Notes: generated by a model not told the origin, from the letters alone. Positions 42,852 to 51,995 are shown, counted from the first letter of the stretch. The stretch: DNA of 64,000 nt from Cytophagaceae bacterium (GCA_006969745.1 CP030886.1:1054001-1118000), one strand, 5' to 3'. Numbers and translations are program-made.

Positions 42852-42986
42852 TTAGTATGTTGAGCTAAAGAAGTGAAATAATGTGATGAGTACGGCCAAC
42901 CAGGCTGCAACAAAAATGTAGAGGAATCGCCACTTTTTGAATAATGGTGGCTTGTCTATGTTTCTTTCAGAAATCAGTTCTGTCAT
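42852..42986 (-). CDS. 44-aa single-pass membrane peptide between PIG-L and SSS genes
   Basis: The frame reads MTELISERNIDKPPLFKKWR, then a hydrophobic helix (FLYIFVAAWLAVLITLFHFF) and SSTY. Its ATG overlaps the TGA of the deacetylase gene (ATGA) and its stop lies 4 nt before the symporter ATG, the tight packing of a real operon gene. The N-in topology (positive charges before the helix) fits a small accessory subunit of the symporter. I know of small helper proteins for some SSS transporters, but I cannot assign this one to a named family. Confidence 0.75.
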   Translation of the reverse strand: MTELISERNIDKPPLFKKWRFLYIFVAAWLAVLITLFHFFSSTY

Positions 42987-45451
42987 TTACCTAATGATAT
43001 CATGTTTACAAAAATCCTATACGCACCGGGCACTCCGGCTGGCAGCTCTCTAAACCAGCTATATCCTGAATACACATAATACCCCTCTCCATATTTGGCG
43101 ACGAGTAAGCCCCCTGTTTTTGGACTCTCACCCGGATCATTACTTTTCAATATTGGCGTGAATTCTTCGCCCCATTCATTGGGAAAGTACAGACCTCTTT
43201 CTTGAACCCAGCCTTCAAAATCTTTGTCGGTGATGCGGTTGGGGCCATTCATAACCGGATGATCGAAACCGATTATTTCAACGGGTGCTTGCTCCACCGC
43301 CACTCTATCTCTCGAAAGTTTCAGATTATATGGGGCAATTTCTTGTGTGACAAGTCTATGACTGGTATTGTATTGAATGATCAAATTGCCGCCATTTTTC
43401 ACATAGTCGAACAATTCTACATTTTTATAAGAAAGCCATCCTACGGTGTTGAACGCTCGTATCCCAAGTATTACCGCGTCGTATTGCTTCAGATTACCTG
43501 CTGTAACGTCATCTTTTTCTAATGTTGTTACCTCGTATCCGATTTGTTCCAGGTTCTGCGGTATTGCATCTCCTGCTCCTTCGATATATCCCACTCTATT
43601 ACCTTTCTTTTCAAGGTTTAACCTCACCACTTTTACTTCAGCTTCAGGATAAAGCGTCTGCTTCGGCAAATGATCATAATCAATAACGGAAAGTCCTTTA
43701 TTATATGTTTGTCCATCTACCGATGCGGAAACGGAAACTATTCCCTCTGATGCTCCTTCTGGTGGTGTAATACTGAATGTAAACACCTCTTCTTCCCTTC
43801 TCTGAGATAAATCAAACGAATAGTTTGAAGGGCTTACTACCCAACCATCCGGCGCATTTAGCGAGATGCTACCAGAGCAACTTCTTTTACCCGCAATCAC
43901 TCTCACTTCTACTGATTTGGAAGCATTGTCTCCAAACACAAGGACTCCTCCTGAGATATTTGCCATCACCGGTGGTCCGATGGTGATCGGTTCAGTAACT
44001 TCTCCATCTACAGGATCAGTCCTTTTGAATACTACCGGCACATCTAATGTAATGGGTGTGCCGCTTAGCGACAGCTTTACGGTGCTTACGATAGCAGGGG
44101 CATTTTCTGGATTACCTATCAACTGCTGATCTTCAACGGAATACATACCCAGTGAACCTTGCTCTCTAAGCCAATACGGATGTGAATATTTTGTGCCGCC
44201 TGGGATGACAAAATTCATCTCAGAATTGAATCGCTTGTTGTTGAGCAGAGGTGCTTTAAATGATATTGGGTTCACCCAGTTTTTAAACTTTACCTCCTCG
44301 ATTTGCATCTCCACATTACTCCGATTTATAACTTCCAGTGCCATGGTAATAGAATCACCGATGGTGTAGCTGGGCTCATTTGCTCTGAGTGAGATATATA
44401 ACCCCGAAGCTGCGACGATCAATTCATCAATTTCTTTTTTCTTGATCTCTTTCCAAAAGTCATCGCCTATCTTATCGAGTGCATTTCTGGCCCCCATAAG
44501 TGGAGCTATAATTTTTGAAGGATCCGTCTCGTCATATGCATCGATAGCTTTATTCACATAGAAGGCTACCTCTTTAGATCCTTTCACTCGATCCCAGGAA
44601 GTATCAATGTTCTCAAATACTCCCTTCCCTTCTGAACCGCCCCATTGTTGGAGGTATTCTATTTGATCTCCTCGAGAACCCGAGGAGCCAAAACCCTGAC
44701 TTTTGTGCATACTTCTGCTTCGTGCAGCAATTTCTGTATAGGACTCTCCCAGCATCGGATTGTAGCCGCCTACATTTAGCTTAACTAACTTGGTTGTATC
44801 CTGATCTGAATTTCTAAACCACCACCATCCGGTATTCCAAAATATTTTGCTTGGCTGCCATGCATCTACATAACTAAGCTGCTCGGGGTAGGCATTCTTA
44901 TCTCCACTCAGTTCAAATGCTTCTCTAGCTAAAATTGCACTTGCAGTGTGATGGCCATGGGATCTACCTGTATCGCTAAATCTTGTTATAATCACATCAG
45001 GTCTGAATTTTCTGAAAGCCCATACAAAATCTGCCAGTACTTTTTCACGATCCCATATATTGAATGTTTCATCAGGGTTTTTAGAATATCCAAAATCATT
45101 TGCTCTTGAGAAAAATTGCTGACCACCATCAGTTCTTCTGGCTGCCAAAAGCTCTTGTGTTCTAATCAAACCTAATTCTTCCCTAATCTCCGGACCTATT
45201 AAGTTTTGTCCACCATCACCACGAGTGGCTGATAGATAAGCGGTACGCATCAATTCTCCATTGGCATAATATGAAATTAGCCGAGTATTTTCATCATCTG
45301 GATGAGCAGCTACATAAAGGACAGAACCTAATTTGTTTAGTTTTTCAAGCTTTTGACGAATCTCGCCGGGTCTGTATTTCTGAAATTCTTGAGCACACAG
45401 ATTTAGTGATAGAGCTAAAATTAAACAGCTCACAAATACATGGGTTTTCAT
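42983..45451 (-). CDS. Large PIG-L (LmbE-like) family deacetylase, secreted
   Basis: The 822-aa protein has a signal peptide (MKTHVFVSCLILALSLNLCAQ) and an N-terminal PIG-L domain with 'VLYVAAHPDDENTRLISYYANG' (zinc-binding AHPDDE) and 'SDTGRSHGHHTASAILAREAF' (HGHH). NEW3-like beta-sandwich domains follow (about 480-600), and a C-terminal glutamine-amidotransferase-like/ThuA-like domain ('AVILGIRAFNTVGWLSYKNVELFDYVKNGGNLIIQYNTSHRL'). It deacetylates an N-acetyl sugar in the periplasm. The start at 45451 is set by the signal peptide. Operon coupling to the symporter suggests that uptake follows processing. Confidence 0.92.
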   Translation of the reverse strand: MKTHVFVSCLILALSLNLCAQEFQKYRPGEIRQKLEKLNKLGSVLYVAAHPDDENTRLISYYANGELMRTAYLSATRGDGGQNLIGPEIREELGLIRTQELLAARRTDGGQQFFSRANDFGYSKNPDETFNIWDREKVLADFVWAFRKFRPDVIITRFSDTGRSHGHHTASAILAREAFELSGDKNAYPEQLSYVDAWQPSKIFWNTGWWWFRNSDQDTTKLVKLNVGGYNPMLGESYTEIAARSRSMHKSQGFGSSGSRGDQIEYLQQWGGSEGKGVFENIDTSWDRVKGSKEVAFYVNKAIDAYDETDPSKIIAPLMGARNALDKIGDDFWKEIKKKEIDELIVAASGLYISLRANEPSYTIGDSITMALEVINRSNVEMQIEEVKFKNWVNPISFKAPLLNNKRFNSEMNFVIPGGTKYSHPYWLREQGSLGMYSVEDQQLIGNPENAPAIVSTVKLSLSGTPITLDVPVVFKRTDPVDGEVTEPITIGPPVMANISGGVLVFGDNASKSVEVRVIAGKRSCSGSISLNAPDGWVVSPSNYSFDLSQRREEEVFTFSITPPEGASEGIVSVSASVDGQTYNKGLSVIDYDHLPKQTLYPEAEVKVVRLNLEKKGNRVGYIEGAGDAIPQNLEQIGYEVTTLEKDDVTAGNLKQYDAVILGIRAFNTVGWLSYKNVELFDYVKNGGNLIIQYNTSHRLVTQEIAPYNLKLSRDRVAVEQAPVEIIGFDHPVMNGPNRITDKDFEGWVQERGLYFPNEWGEEFTPILKSNDPGESPKTGGLLVAKYGEGYYVYSGYSWFRELPAGVPGAYRIFVNMISLGK

Positions 45452-45585
45452 TAGAGAGGTTTTCGTTGCGTTTTTGTTACGAGATAAAAGCCGGAAAGTT
45501 ATACGAATTGTATGAGCGGTAGGAAAATGTTTCATCTCCCCCTTCATAAATTTTCTCTAGATTTAGATTTCAAACACCTAACCTA

Positions 45586-46746
45586 TTGAAAGTCCTTAAA
45601 AATGTGCCGAGTCACTATGCTGGAAGTGACACTGAGAGCATTGCATCTGTGCTAAACACGGGTTACTTGCTGCTTCCATTTTTCCTTGCAATCATTCTTA
45701 TTCGACAACTTATCGAAGGTGATTTTGACATTATGATTGTTGTCGGTGCTTGCCTCGTCTTTAGTCTGTTGGCCAGGGATCAATTCAGAAAAGGTAGATT
45801 AAGGCAGTCTGTTGTTTCGGTAGTGATATTTTTTAATATCGCATTAACTCTGGCATGCACTTTTGGCAATGGTATTAATGACATTGGCATCATTGGTTAT
45901 CCAATAATTATTGGATTTTCAGGAATCATTTTGGATCAAAAAAAACTTGCCTTTGCAGCTTCTTTGAGTATCATAGGAGTGGTGTGGCTCGTCTTTGGAC
46001 AACTGCAGGGCCTTTTTAATCCTTTACCACCTTCACAAGGAAGTCCGGGAGATTTCATGGTTACAGCTCTACTTGTAATACTTGGCGGGGTGGTTGCTTT
46101 TAGTCTCACGAGTAATATGAAGCAATCATTAAAGAACGTGGAGAGGGAAATATCGAAAAGCAAGAAAGACGCTGAAAATCTTAAAAAACGGACAGATGAG
46201 AAGTTAGAAATTATCGAAGAAATTCATCGTACAGTAATAAATAGCCTTCACCAGATCCAGGAACTTATTGACCACAAGCAGGGTGACATTAATGAATTGA
46301 ATCCAGTTTATGACAGCCTCAAAAGGAAAGTAATGGTAATAGAGGCAGCTCATGAAATTCTTTTATCCGCTCAAGCCCCAATAAATCTGGATATTAGAGA
46401 ATTAACCATAAGGCTTCTTGAGAGAATTGAGGAAAGTTTGACAACTTCCACCTTTCACATTGATGCTGGGAATACCACTCATATTGTGCCGCTGGACCTG
46501 GCTATAAATTATGGTATATGCCTGATCGAGCTCATTCATGAAGTAGACAATACCGATAATGAAATGCTAAGTGTTAAGCTATCTATCAGTGAAAATGTGA
46601 TCAGCTTAAGACTATCAGGTTTTAGTTTGGACCAATTTGAAAAACAAGGAATTGTAATTGACTTGCTGACCAAACAATTGAAAGGTTCCTTAATAAGGTC
46701 ATCCACAGAATTTAGTCTTTCATTTAAATATCTAACTGAATCATGA
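45586..46746 (+). CDS. Degenerate membrane histidine kinase-like protein 1
   Basis: The 386-aa protein (TTG start) has six hydrophobic segments (about 27-175), a coiled coil (about 180-205) and a HisKA_2-like helix pair. The phospho-acceptor motif, usually HRxKNNL, reads IHRTVINSL (about 213-221). The C-terminal region keeps a HATPase-like layout but without Asn of the N-box, DxG of the G1 box or the GxG of G2 (it reads QGIVIDLLTKQLKGSL). It is therefore unlikely to bind ATP normally. It is paralogous to the next protein, with a 4-nt overlap. Confidence 0.75.
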   Translation: MKVLKNVPSHYAGSDTESIASVLNTGYLLLPFFLAIILIRQLIEGDFDIMIVVGACLVFSLLARDQFRKGRLRQSVVSVVIFFNIALTLACTFGNGINDIGIIGYPIIIGFSGIILDQKKLAFAASLSIIGVVWLVFGQLQGLFNPLPPSQGSPGDFMVTALLVILGGVVAFSLTSNMKQSLKNVEREISKSKKDAENLKKRTDEKLEIIEEIHRTVINSLHQIQELIDHKQGDINELNPVYDSLKRKVMVIEAAHEILLSAQAPINLDIRELTIRLLERIEESLTTSTFHIDAGNTTHIVPLDLAINYGICLIELIHEVDNTDNEMLSVKLSISENVISLRLSGFSLDQFEKQGIVIDLLTKQLKGSLIRSSTEFSLSFKYLTES

Positions 46747-47894
46747 AGTCGTCTTGGTTGCCATATGATGCATCCTTGGATGACAATACCAGAAAGGGTG
46801 TTGCAAACTTGATGCGAACCTTTCTGTACATCATTCCGATTCTGGCTATTTTCCTTGCCACGATAGACTTTATCTATGGATTTACAAGTATTGCATTAAC
46901 CACCCTTTCTGTTCCTATCTTTTGTGCCGCCTCCCTTTACTTTTTAAATAAGGGACAAATAAATGTGTCGATGATTATCATCACGGCCATTATGATAGTT
47001 GCCACGAGCATTATTTGCTTTATAGGCGGAGGCATTCACGAAATCGGAATAATTATATTTCCCGTCATTGTATTTTTCTCAAGCCTGGTAATGAATATCA
47101 GAGGAGTAGTTATAACTACTTCAATAGTGGTGGTTTGCCTGGCACTTATTGTTTTGGAAGAACATCTCAATATCTTTCCAGGTAATGAACCGGTAGCAAG
47201 TCTGGTAAATCTAACTATATGCCTTACAGTCTTGATTTTACATACTTTTATCACATTTAGTTTTACAAGCATTACAAAAAACAATCTGCTGAGGATAAGG
47301 CAGGAATTACATAACCAGGAACAATACAAAGAAGGAATTACCCAAAATCTAGATGAAAAAACAGAGCTTCTCAGGCTTGTACATCATCGGGTAAAAAACA
47401 ATCTTCTATTAATTAATAGCTTGATAGAACTTGAGGCATATGGAAAGCCGGAAGTAAAATTGGAGTTTAAAGAAATCACAGATAGCATCCATACAATTGC
47501 TCGTGCACATGACCCGCTTTACCACACCGATGACTACAAGCAAGTTTCAATACGACCTTACCTGGAAAAAATGATAGCTTCTTTCATTCAATCCAGAAGT
47601 ATTAAAGCAATGGAATTGCAGTTGTCGGATTTTTTAATTTATCACCAGAAAGCCCTTTTACTCGGAATTATCCTCCAGAAAATTCTCTCCAGTATTCAAT
47701 CGTTGGAGTCTCATGAACTAAAAATCGAGATGGAAAAGATAGGGGAATCTTTCATTCTAAAAATTGTTGCACAAAATAAACAAGCTATTGAAGTGACAGA
47801 TACAGCGATGATTCAGTCATTGATACGCAAAATCGAAGGGCAACTGACAATGTCTAAAAAAAGCATTTCAATTTCGTTTTCAGCAACAGATTAG
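46743..47894 (+). CDS. Degenerate membrane histidine kinase-like protein 2 (HisKA_2)
   Basis: The 383-aa protein has the same six-helix N-terminus and coiled coil as protein 1. Here the H-box is intact (LVHHRVKNNLLLINSLIELE, about 212-231), followed by 'IHTIARAHDPLYHTDDYKQVSIRPYLEKMI', the usual HisKA_2 second helix. The ATPase part is degenerate: the N-box reads LLLGIILQKILSSIQSL, with no DxGxG or GLG. It could accept phosphate but probably cannot make it. It is coupled to protein 1 and faces the receiver gene. Confidence 0.8.
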   Translation: MKSSWLPYDASLDDNTRKGVANLMRTFLYIIPILAIFLATIDFIYGFTSIALTTLSVPIFCAASLYFLNKGQINVSMIIITAIMIVATSIICFIGGGIHEIGIIIFPVIVFFSSLVMNIRGVVITTSIVVVCLALIVLEEHLNIFPGNEPVASLVNLTICLTVLILHTFITFSFTSITKNNLLRIRQELHNQEQYKEGITQNLDEKTELLRLVHHRVKNNLLLINSLIELEAYGKPEVKLEFKEITDSIHTIARAHDPLYHTDDYKQVSIRPYLEKMIASFIQSRSIKAMELQLSDFLIYHQKALLLGIILQKILSSIQSLESHELKIEMEKIGESFILKIVAQNKQAIEVTDTAMIQSLIRKIEGQLTMSKKSISISFSATD

Positions 47895-47900
47895 AATGAG

Positions 47901-48374
47901 TTAGCCAAGTTTGCTGAAATCTTTTACATCAGCATCTGTTTTGAGGATGCGCTGAAAGATGCCATTCAAATCGTCAAAATCCCATGGTTTGGTTACAAAA
48001 TCATGGATACCAAAATCTCCTATCGTTTCATATAGATCTGCCCTTTTTATAAATCCACTTAGGATCATACGCTTGATATTAGGCTTTGATGCAAACACGT
48101 CTTTCAATAATTCAACCCCTGACATATGAGGCATTCTATGATCAGTAACAATAAGATCAATTTTTTCTTTTTCGATGATTTCAAGCGCTTCGTGTGGTCC
48201 TAAAGCAGTATGAACATTATAAAGGCGTCTGAATGTAGACTTAAAACCGCGAAGGTTTGGCATCTCATCATCCACATAGAGTATGGTGTACTCCTTTTCT
48301 ACCTTATTTGCTTGCCGAGCAGCTCTTCTAGCCGCTCTGCGTTCTGCTCTTTCTTCAGCTGTTAGTGATTCCAT
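47901..48374 (-). CDS. Single-domain response regulator receiver with Arg-rich N-terminal helix
   Basis: The 157-aa protein has an N-terminal basic helix (EERAERRAARRAARQANK) and one receiver domain. Acidic residues are in LYVDDE, the phospho-Asp is in VTDHRMPHMSG (about residue 89), Thr/Ser in ILSGF, and Lys in VTKPWDF. The end 'DDLNGIFQRIL' is typical of RpfG/CheY-like receivers acting with HD-GYP or kinase partners. There is no output domain. It converges on the degenerate kinase pair with a 6-nt gap. The start at 48374 is favoured by a perfect -7 box. Confidence 0.9.
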   Translation of the reverse strand: MESLTAEERAERRAARRAARQANKVEKEYTILYVDDEMPNLRGFKSTFRRLYNVHTALGPHEALEIIEKEKIDLIVTDHRMPHMSGVELLKDVFASKPNIKRMILSGFIKRADLYETIGDFGIHDFVTKPWDFDDLNGIFQRILKTDADVKDFSKLG

Positions 48375-48393
48375 AAGCACAAATCTTGATCTA

Positions 48394-48401
48394 CAAAAAT
48401 A
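48394..48401 (-). promoter_or_regulatory. -7 box TATTTTTG of the receiver gene
   Basis: It exactly matches TAnnTTTG on the minus strand, 19 nt before the ATG. A second copy on the plus strand (TATTTTTG, 48427-48434) faces the other way, towards the intradiol-dioxygenase-like gene. Confidence 0.6.
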
Positions 48402-48552
48402 CACGAATTACCGAGGATCAGACATCTATTTTTGCTTAGGTAAAATACTTAATTGATGAAAAACTTTAAAATTTTCAGGCAGGAAAACTTCAATACACCA
48501 TCAATATGTTTGGAGTAATTAACTGTAGTCAAAGATTATCGTACCTATAAAA

Positions 48553-49146
48553 ATGAAAAGTTTTCATTATATCCTAATCTTGCTTGTCATATTTGGTTGT
48601 TCTCATGCTCAAGAATCACGATCAGAGCAATCGAGCTGTGAATGGTGTGGAGCCACAGAAGCACCAAATGACGTACAATCACAAACCACAATAGCAGATT
48701 CTGAAGAAGAGGGTCTACGCATTAAAATTTCAGGGACCGTTTTCCTTTCTGATAAAAAGACACCTGCCGAAGGTGTAATATTATACCTGTATCACACAAA
48801 CTCGAAGGGTATTTATCCCAAAAAAGGTGATGAAAAAGGCAACGGTAGAAGGCATGGCTATCTGCGTGGATGGATCAAAACAGGAAGCGATGGTAAGTAT
48901 TCATTTGAAACAATAAAACCTGAGCCATATCCCGGAAGAACAGTACCCGCACACATTCATATTACAGTGAAAGAACCCGGTAAAGATGAGTATTGGCTGA
49001 AAGATTATTTTTTTGAAGGTGATAAGCTTCTCACTCAAAGAGATCTTAAAAATGAAACAGGCGATGACAAATTCAATCACATAGTCAGCCTTTCTGAAAA
49101 CCTGGATGTGTTTTACGGCAAGCGAGATATTCTCTTAAAAAATTAA
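48553..49146 (+). CDS. Intradiol ring-cleavage dioxygenase-like lipoprotein
   Basis: The 197-aa protein has a lipobox (LVIFGC, Cys about residue 16) and a CEWCG motif that could form a disulfide. The core has the dioxygenase beta-sandwich layout: 'GVILYLYHTNSKGIYPKK', 'LRGWIKTGSDGKYSFETIKPEPYPGRTVPAHIHITV'. Tyr in IYP and PYPG, and His in PAHIHI, match the Tyr2/His2 iron site of protocatechuate 3,4-dioxygenase. The substrate may not be a catechol; exported members of this family are poorly known. The end overlaps the kinase gene by 4 nt. Confidence 0.85.
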   Translation: MKSFHYILILLVIFGCSHAQESRSEQSSCEWCGATEAPNDVQSQTTIADSEEEGLRIKISGTVFLSDKKTPAEGVILYLYHTNSKGIYPKKGDEKGNGRRHGYLRGWIKTGSDGKYSFETIKPEPYPGRTVPAHIHITVKEPGKDEYWLKDYFFEGDKLLTQRDLKNETGDDKFNHIVSLSENLDVFYGKRDILLKN

Positions 49147-50534
49147 CCCGCCTGCTTCAGGGTAAAACTAAAGATCGTGCCTTTCCCATCAGGATTATCA
49201 CGTACGTCTAAAGTACCGCCATTCTGAGCAATTAGATCATTGCAGATAAAAAGCCCTACACCTGAACTCTTTTCATTCTCTGTTCCCGGTCGCTTATTAT
49301 CTTTCTTCATCTCAAATAGGTTCACTTTCATTTCATCTGGAATTCCAATGCCGGTATCAACAAATTCTATCAGAATATCTTCAGAGCGCCTTTTTACATT
49401 CATATCGACCTTTCCACCTTTTTCCGTGAACTTGACTCCATTTGAAAGTAAGTTTCTGATAACCACTTTAAGCGCATTTTTATCAAATAGACAAGCCGAC
49501 TCTACATCTCCGTTGATTTTAAATTCCAGCTCCTTGGATTCTATATTAGTCTTTAATTGATTAACCACCGGATCAACTATTTCTTTAAGAACTATATTCT
49601 CTTGCTCTATCCGCTTATTTTGAGAAGCAGCATGCCCCCATTCCATCAATTCGTCCAGCATCTGTATGGTATGATCAACGCCCTTATCTATAGTTACCAT
49701 AAACTCTTTGGCCTGATCGATACCCACCTGATCCTCGCGCACAAGGGTGATTACACTTTTCAAATTGCTCATCGGTCCGCGTATATCATGACTGATGATA
49801 CGAATTAATGTATCCCTTAATAGGCTTGCTCTTGAGATTTCGGAAGTCTTTTCATCAACACGTTTTTCCAGGTCCTTGCTCAACTCCCTATTCTCTTTAA
49901 ATGAACTCGCGAAAATTTCAGATAGTGCAATCGATTGAAAAAACAAGAATATCACGAACCCTGTATTCACTAGGTTCGGTCCTGCATTTATATAAATCAC
50001 TCCGGCTATTTTAAGGATTTCTGCCATTACAAAAAGAAAACTCATTACTACGCCTGTCAAGACATACATTGCAGCTATTCGTTTACCAATTACAGCATTT
50101 ATCAAAATGATGAACATTATGACATAGGATGCCAAAATCATAAAATAATATGCTTCCAAGGTATGGTAGAAAAAGCTGTAGGGTGTGAATAAAACAATAA
50201 GCAGAAAAACGCCCGCAATGCCCACAAAAAGCTTCACGTACTTCTTTATACCCAAAAGCGGATAAAGCGTGTAGCAAAACAAAATCGATAAGGGAGCTCC
50301 AATGTAGCTACTGAAGTATTCAATCTTTCGGCCCAGATTAAGAGACACATCCGGAAAAAAGGTGTAGAAAATCATAGAACCATCATCAACCAGTGTGGCT
50401 CTTAGAAAAATAAAAAAAGACATTAGTCCAAGAAACAGATAGTACCTGCGCCTGACTTGACTGTATAATACCAGATTGTAAGCAGCAAAAATTGCGATGC
50501 TACCAATCTCCATCAACTCTATTTGATGTTGCAT
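49143..50534 (-). CDS. Seven-helix (7TM-type) sensor histidine kinase
   Basis: The 463-aa protein has seven hydrophobic segments (about 10-215), a coiled-coil linker, a DHp with 'IRIISHDIRGPMSNLKS' (phospho-His about residue 248) and HATPase with N-box 'VVIRNLLSNGVKF', 'FVDTGIGIPDE' and 'SSGVGLFICNDLIAQNGGTL'. The catalytic motifs look intact. It has no receiver domain and no adjacent regulator on its strand. It might phosphorylate the lone receiver at 47901, but this is speculation. Confidence 0.93.
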   Translation of the reverse strand: MQHQIELMEIGSIAIFAAYNLVLYSQVRRRYYLFLGLMSFFIFLRATLVDDGSMIFYTFFPDVSLNLGRKIEYFSSYIGAPLSILFCYTLYPLLGIKKYVKLFVGIAGVFLLIVLFTPYSFFYHTLEAYYFMILASYVIMFIILINAVIGKRIAAMYVLTGVVMSFLFVMAEILKIAGVIYINAGPNLVNTGFVIFLFFQSIALSEIFASSFKENRELSKDLEKRVDEKTSEISRASLLRDTLIRIISHDIRGPMSNLKSVITLVREDQVGIDQAKEFMVTIDKGVDHTIQMLDELMEWGHAASQNKRIEQENIVLKEIVDPVVNQLKTNIESKELEFKINGDVESACLFDKNALKVVIRNLLSNGVKFTEKGGKVDMNVKRRSEDILIEFVDTGIGIPDEMKVNLFEMKKDNKRPGTENEKSSGVGLFICNDLIAQNGGTLDVRDNPDGKGTIFSFTLKQAG

Positions 50535-50580
50535 AAAACTTACTTTATAGCTGTGTTTAAAAGCAATTAAAGAATCTGCT

Positions 50581-50588
50581 CGAAAATA
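50581..50588 (-). promoter_or_regulatory. -7-like box TATTTTCG of the 7TM kinase gene
   Basis: The TAnnTTcG variant on the minus strand, 46 nt before the ATG at 50534. Confidence 0.4.
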
Positions 50589-50673
50589 GACAACAGGCTA
50601 TCGTAAATTTTCGACCATTGGCTTTCATATCTACATATTTCTATATCTTTAGCTATACTCAAAAGTTCAAATT

Positions 50674-50976
50674 ATGTCAATGTACTGTCTTGCATGGAAA
50701 TACAAAGTATCATCGAATCAAGCAAAGTTTGAAGAAGAATATGGCCGTAATGGTGGCTGGTTCAAGTTTTTTGAGTCCTCTGATGATTATCTGGGAAGTG
50801 AACTTATGAAGCACGCTGACGGCAAAACTTATCTCGTAATAGATAAGTGGATGTCTAAGGCAGATTATCAGGACTTTATCGACGAAAATAAATCTGATTA
50901 CGACCAGCTAAGCGAGCAATGCAAGCCGCTTTTTGATGAGGAAGAATCTCTAGGAGAATACGACCTGCTTCAATAA
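50674..50976 (+). CDS. Small ABM-like ferredoxin-fold protein
   Basis: The 100-aa cytosolic protein has 'YCLAWKYKVSSNQAKFEEEYGRNGGWFKFFESSDDYLGSELMKHADGKTYLVIDKWMSKADYQDFIDEN'. The Tyr-Trp strand, Trp-rich loop and 'YLVIDKWMS..DYQ.F' pattern match antibiotic-biosynthesis-monooxygenase (ABM) dimers. The substrate is unknown. A -7-like TATCTTTA lies at 50644-50651. It is a single-gene unit. Confidence 0.8.
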   Translation: MSMYCLAWKYKVSSNQAKFEEEYGRNGGWFKFFESSDDYLGSELMKHADGKTYLVIDKWMSKADYQDFIDENKSDYDQLSEQCKPLFDEEESLGEYDLLQ

Positions 50977-51033
50977 CACGAACTCTTTTTGTTGATGACC
51001 GTTTGAGTTTGGAAATACCAAATCCAACAAATC

Positions 51034-51498
51034 ATGAAATCAACACTCAAAATCACAGGGATTGCCGGGCTCCTGACCATTTTTATATTCTCATTTATAG
51101 CCAAACCAGAATCTACGCCAGCTGAGGTTGACGAGGTGAAAAAGGTAGTCTTCGAATCATACGTAAATGGCGCATTCAATGAACTCGATACCGAATCAAT
51201 GGAAAAAGGATTTCACAAAGAATTTGCCATCTTTTCTGCCAAGGGAGAGGAATTGGGGAAATATGCCATTGCAGATTGGGTAGCTGGAGCAAAAAAGAGA
51301 AAAGCCAACGGGTATGACTCTAATGACCCAAAAAATGTATGGGAACATAAATTCACCAACATTGATGTGACCGGCGGAGCAGCCACAGTAAAAGTGGAAC
51401 TTAGAAATCAAGGCAAGCACGTTTTCACAGATTATTTGAGTTTGCTCAAATTTGATAGTGGATGGAAAATTGTGGCGAAAGTCTATCACAAGCACTAA
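51034..51498 (+). CDS. Putative lumazine-binding / NTF2-like exported protein
   Basis: The 154-aa protein has an N-terminal hydrophobic signal or anchor (about 6-24), then the Lumazine_bd_2 pattern 'VFESYVNGAFNELDTESMEKGFHKEFAIFSAKGEELGKYAIADWVAG' and 'ATVKVELRNQGKHVFTDYLSLLKFDSGWKIVAKVYHKH'. Members of this NTF2-fold family are periplasmic and their ligand is unproven. A strong terminator follows 7 nt after the stop codon. Confidence 0.85.
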   Translation: MKSTLKITGIAGLLTIFIFSFIAKPESTPAEVDEVKKVVFESYVNGAFNELDTESMEKGFHKEFAIFSAKGEELGKYAIADWVAGAKKRKANGYDSNDPKNVWEHKFTNIDVTGGAATVKVELRNQGKHVFTDYLSLLKFDSGWKIVAKVYHKH

Positions 51499-51504
51499 AA
51501 CATT

Positions 51505-51536
51505 AAAGCCCTGATAATTATTAGGGCTTTATTTTT
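51505..51536 (+). terminator. Rho-independent terminator after the lumazine-binding-like gene
   Basis: The stem AAAGCCCT/AGGGCTTT, extendable inward to about 12 bp, is followed by TTTATTTTT. The next gene starts 6 nt later. Confidence 0.85.
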
Positions 51537-51541
51537 ATCCA

Positions 51542-51991
51542 ATGGAAATAAGAAAAGCAAGAAAGGAGGATGTAATTCATATTGTGGCAATGCTCGCGGA
51601 TGATGAATTGGGGCAAAAAAGAGAGAACTATGCCGATCCGCTTCCTCAGGTTTATTATGAATCATTTGCGAAAATTGATCAGGATCCTAATCAGCATTTG
51701 ATTGTTGCTGAAGAAAATGGCAAGGTTATCGGCACTGCCCAGCTTTCATTTATTCCCTACCTCACCTATCAAGGCGGTATTCGATCACAGATTGAAGCAG
51801 TACGTATTAAATCTGATCATAGAGGAACAGGACTAGGCGAAAAGCTATTTCAATGGATGATCAATAAAGCACGACAAAATGGAGCTCACCTGATTCAACT
51901 CACTACTGACAAGAAAAGACCAGACGCACTTCGTTTCTATGAAAAATTGGGATTCAAAGCCACTCATGAAGGAATGAAATTGCATTTTTAA
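51542..51991 (+). CDS. GNAT family N-acetyltransferase
   Basis: The 149-aa protein begins 'EIRKARKEDVIHIVAMLADDELG' and carries motif A 'IEAVRIKSDHRGTGLGEKLFQWMINKARQ' (R-G-T-G-L-G) and 'QLTTDKKRPDALRFYEKLGFKATHEGMKL'. This is the layout of MarR-linked or amino-acid acetyltransferases. The acceptor is unknown. It begins right after a terminator and ends 18 bp before the antiporter gene. Confidence 0.92.
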   Translation: MEIRKARKEDVIHIVAMLADDELGQKRENYADPLPQVYYESFAKIDQDPNQHLIVAEENGKVIGTAQLSFIPYLTYQGGIRSQIEAVRIKSDHRGTGLGEKLFQWMINKARQNGAHLIQLTTDKKRPDALRFYEKLGFKATHEGMKLHF

Positions 51992-51995
51992 AAAC

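Noticed and set aside
48456..48518. A 20-codon frame downstream of a TATTTTTG box, before the dioxygenase-like gene
   Set aside because: No hydrophobic or regulatory pattern, no following hairpin, and no sign of coupling; a chance frame is more likely.
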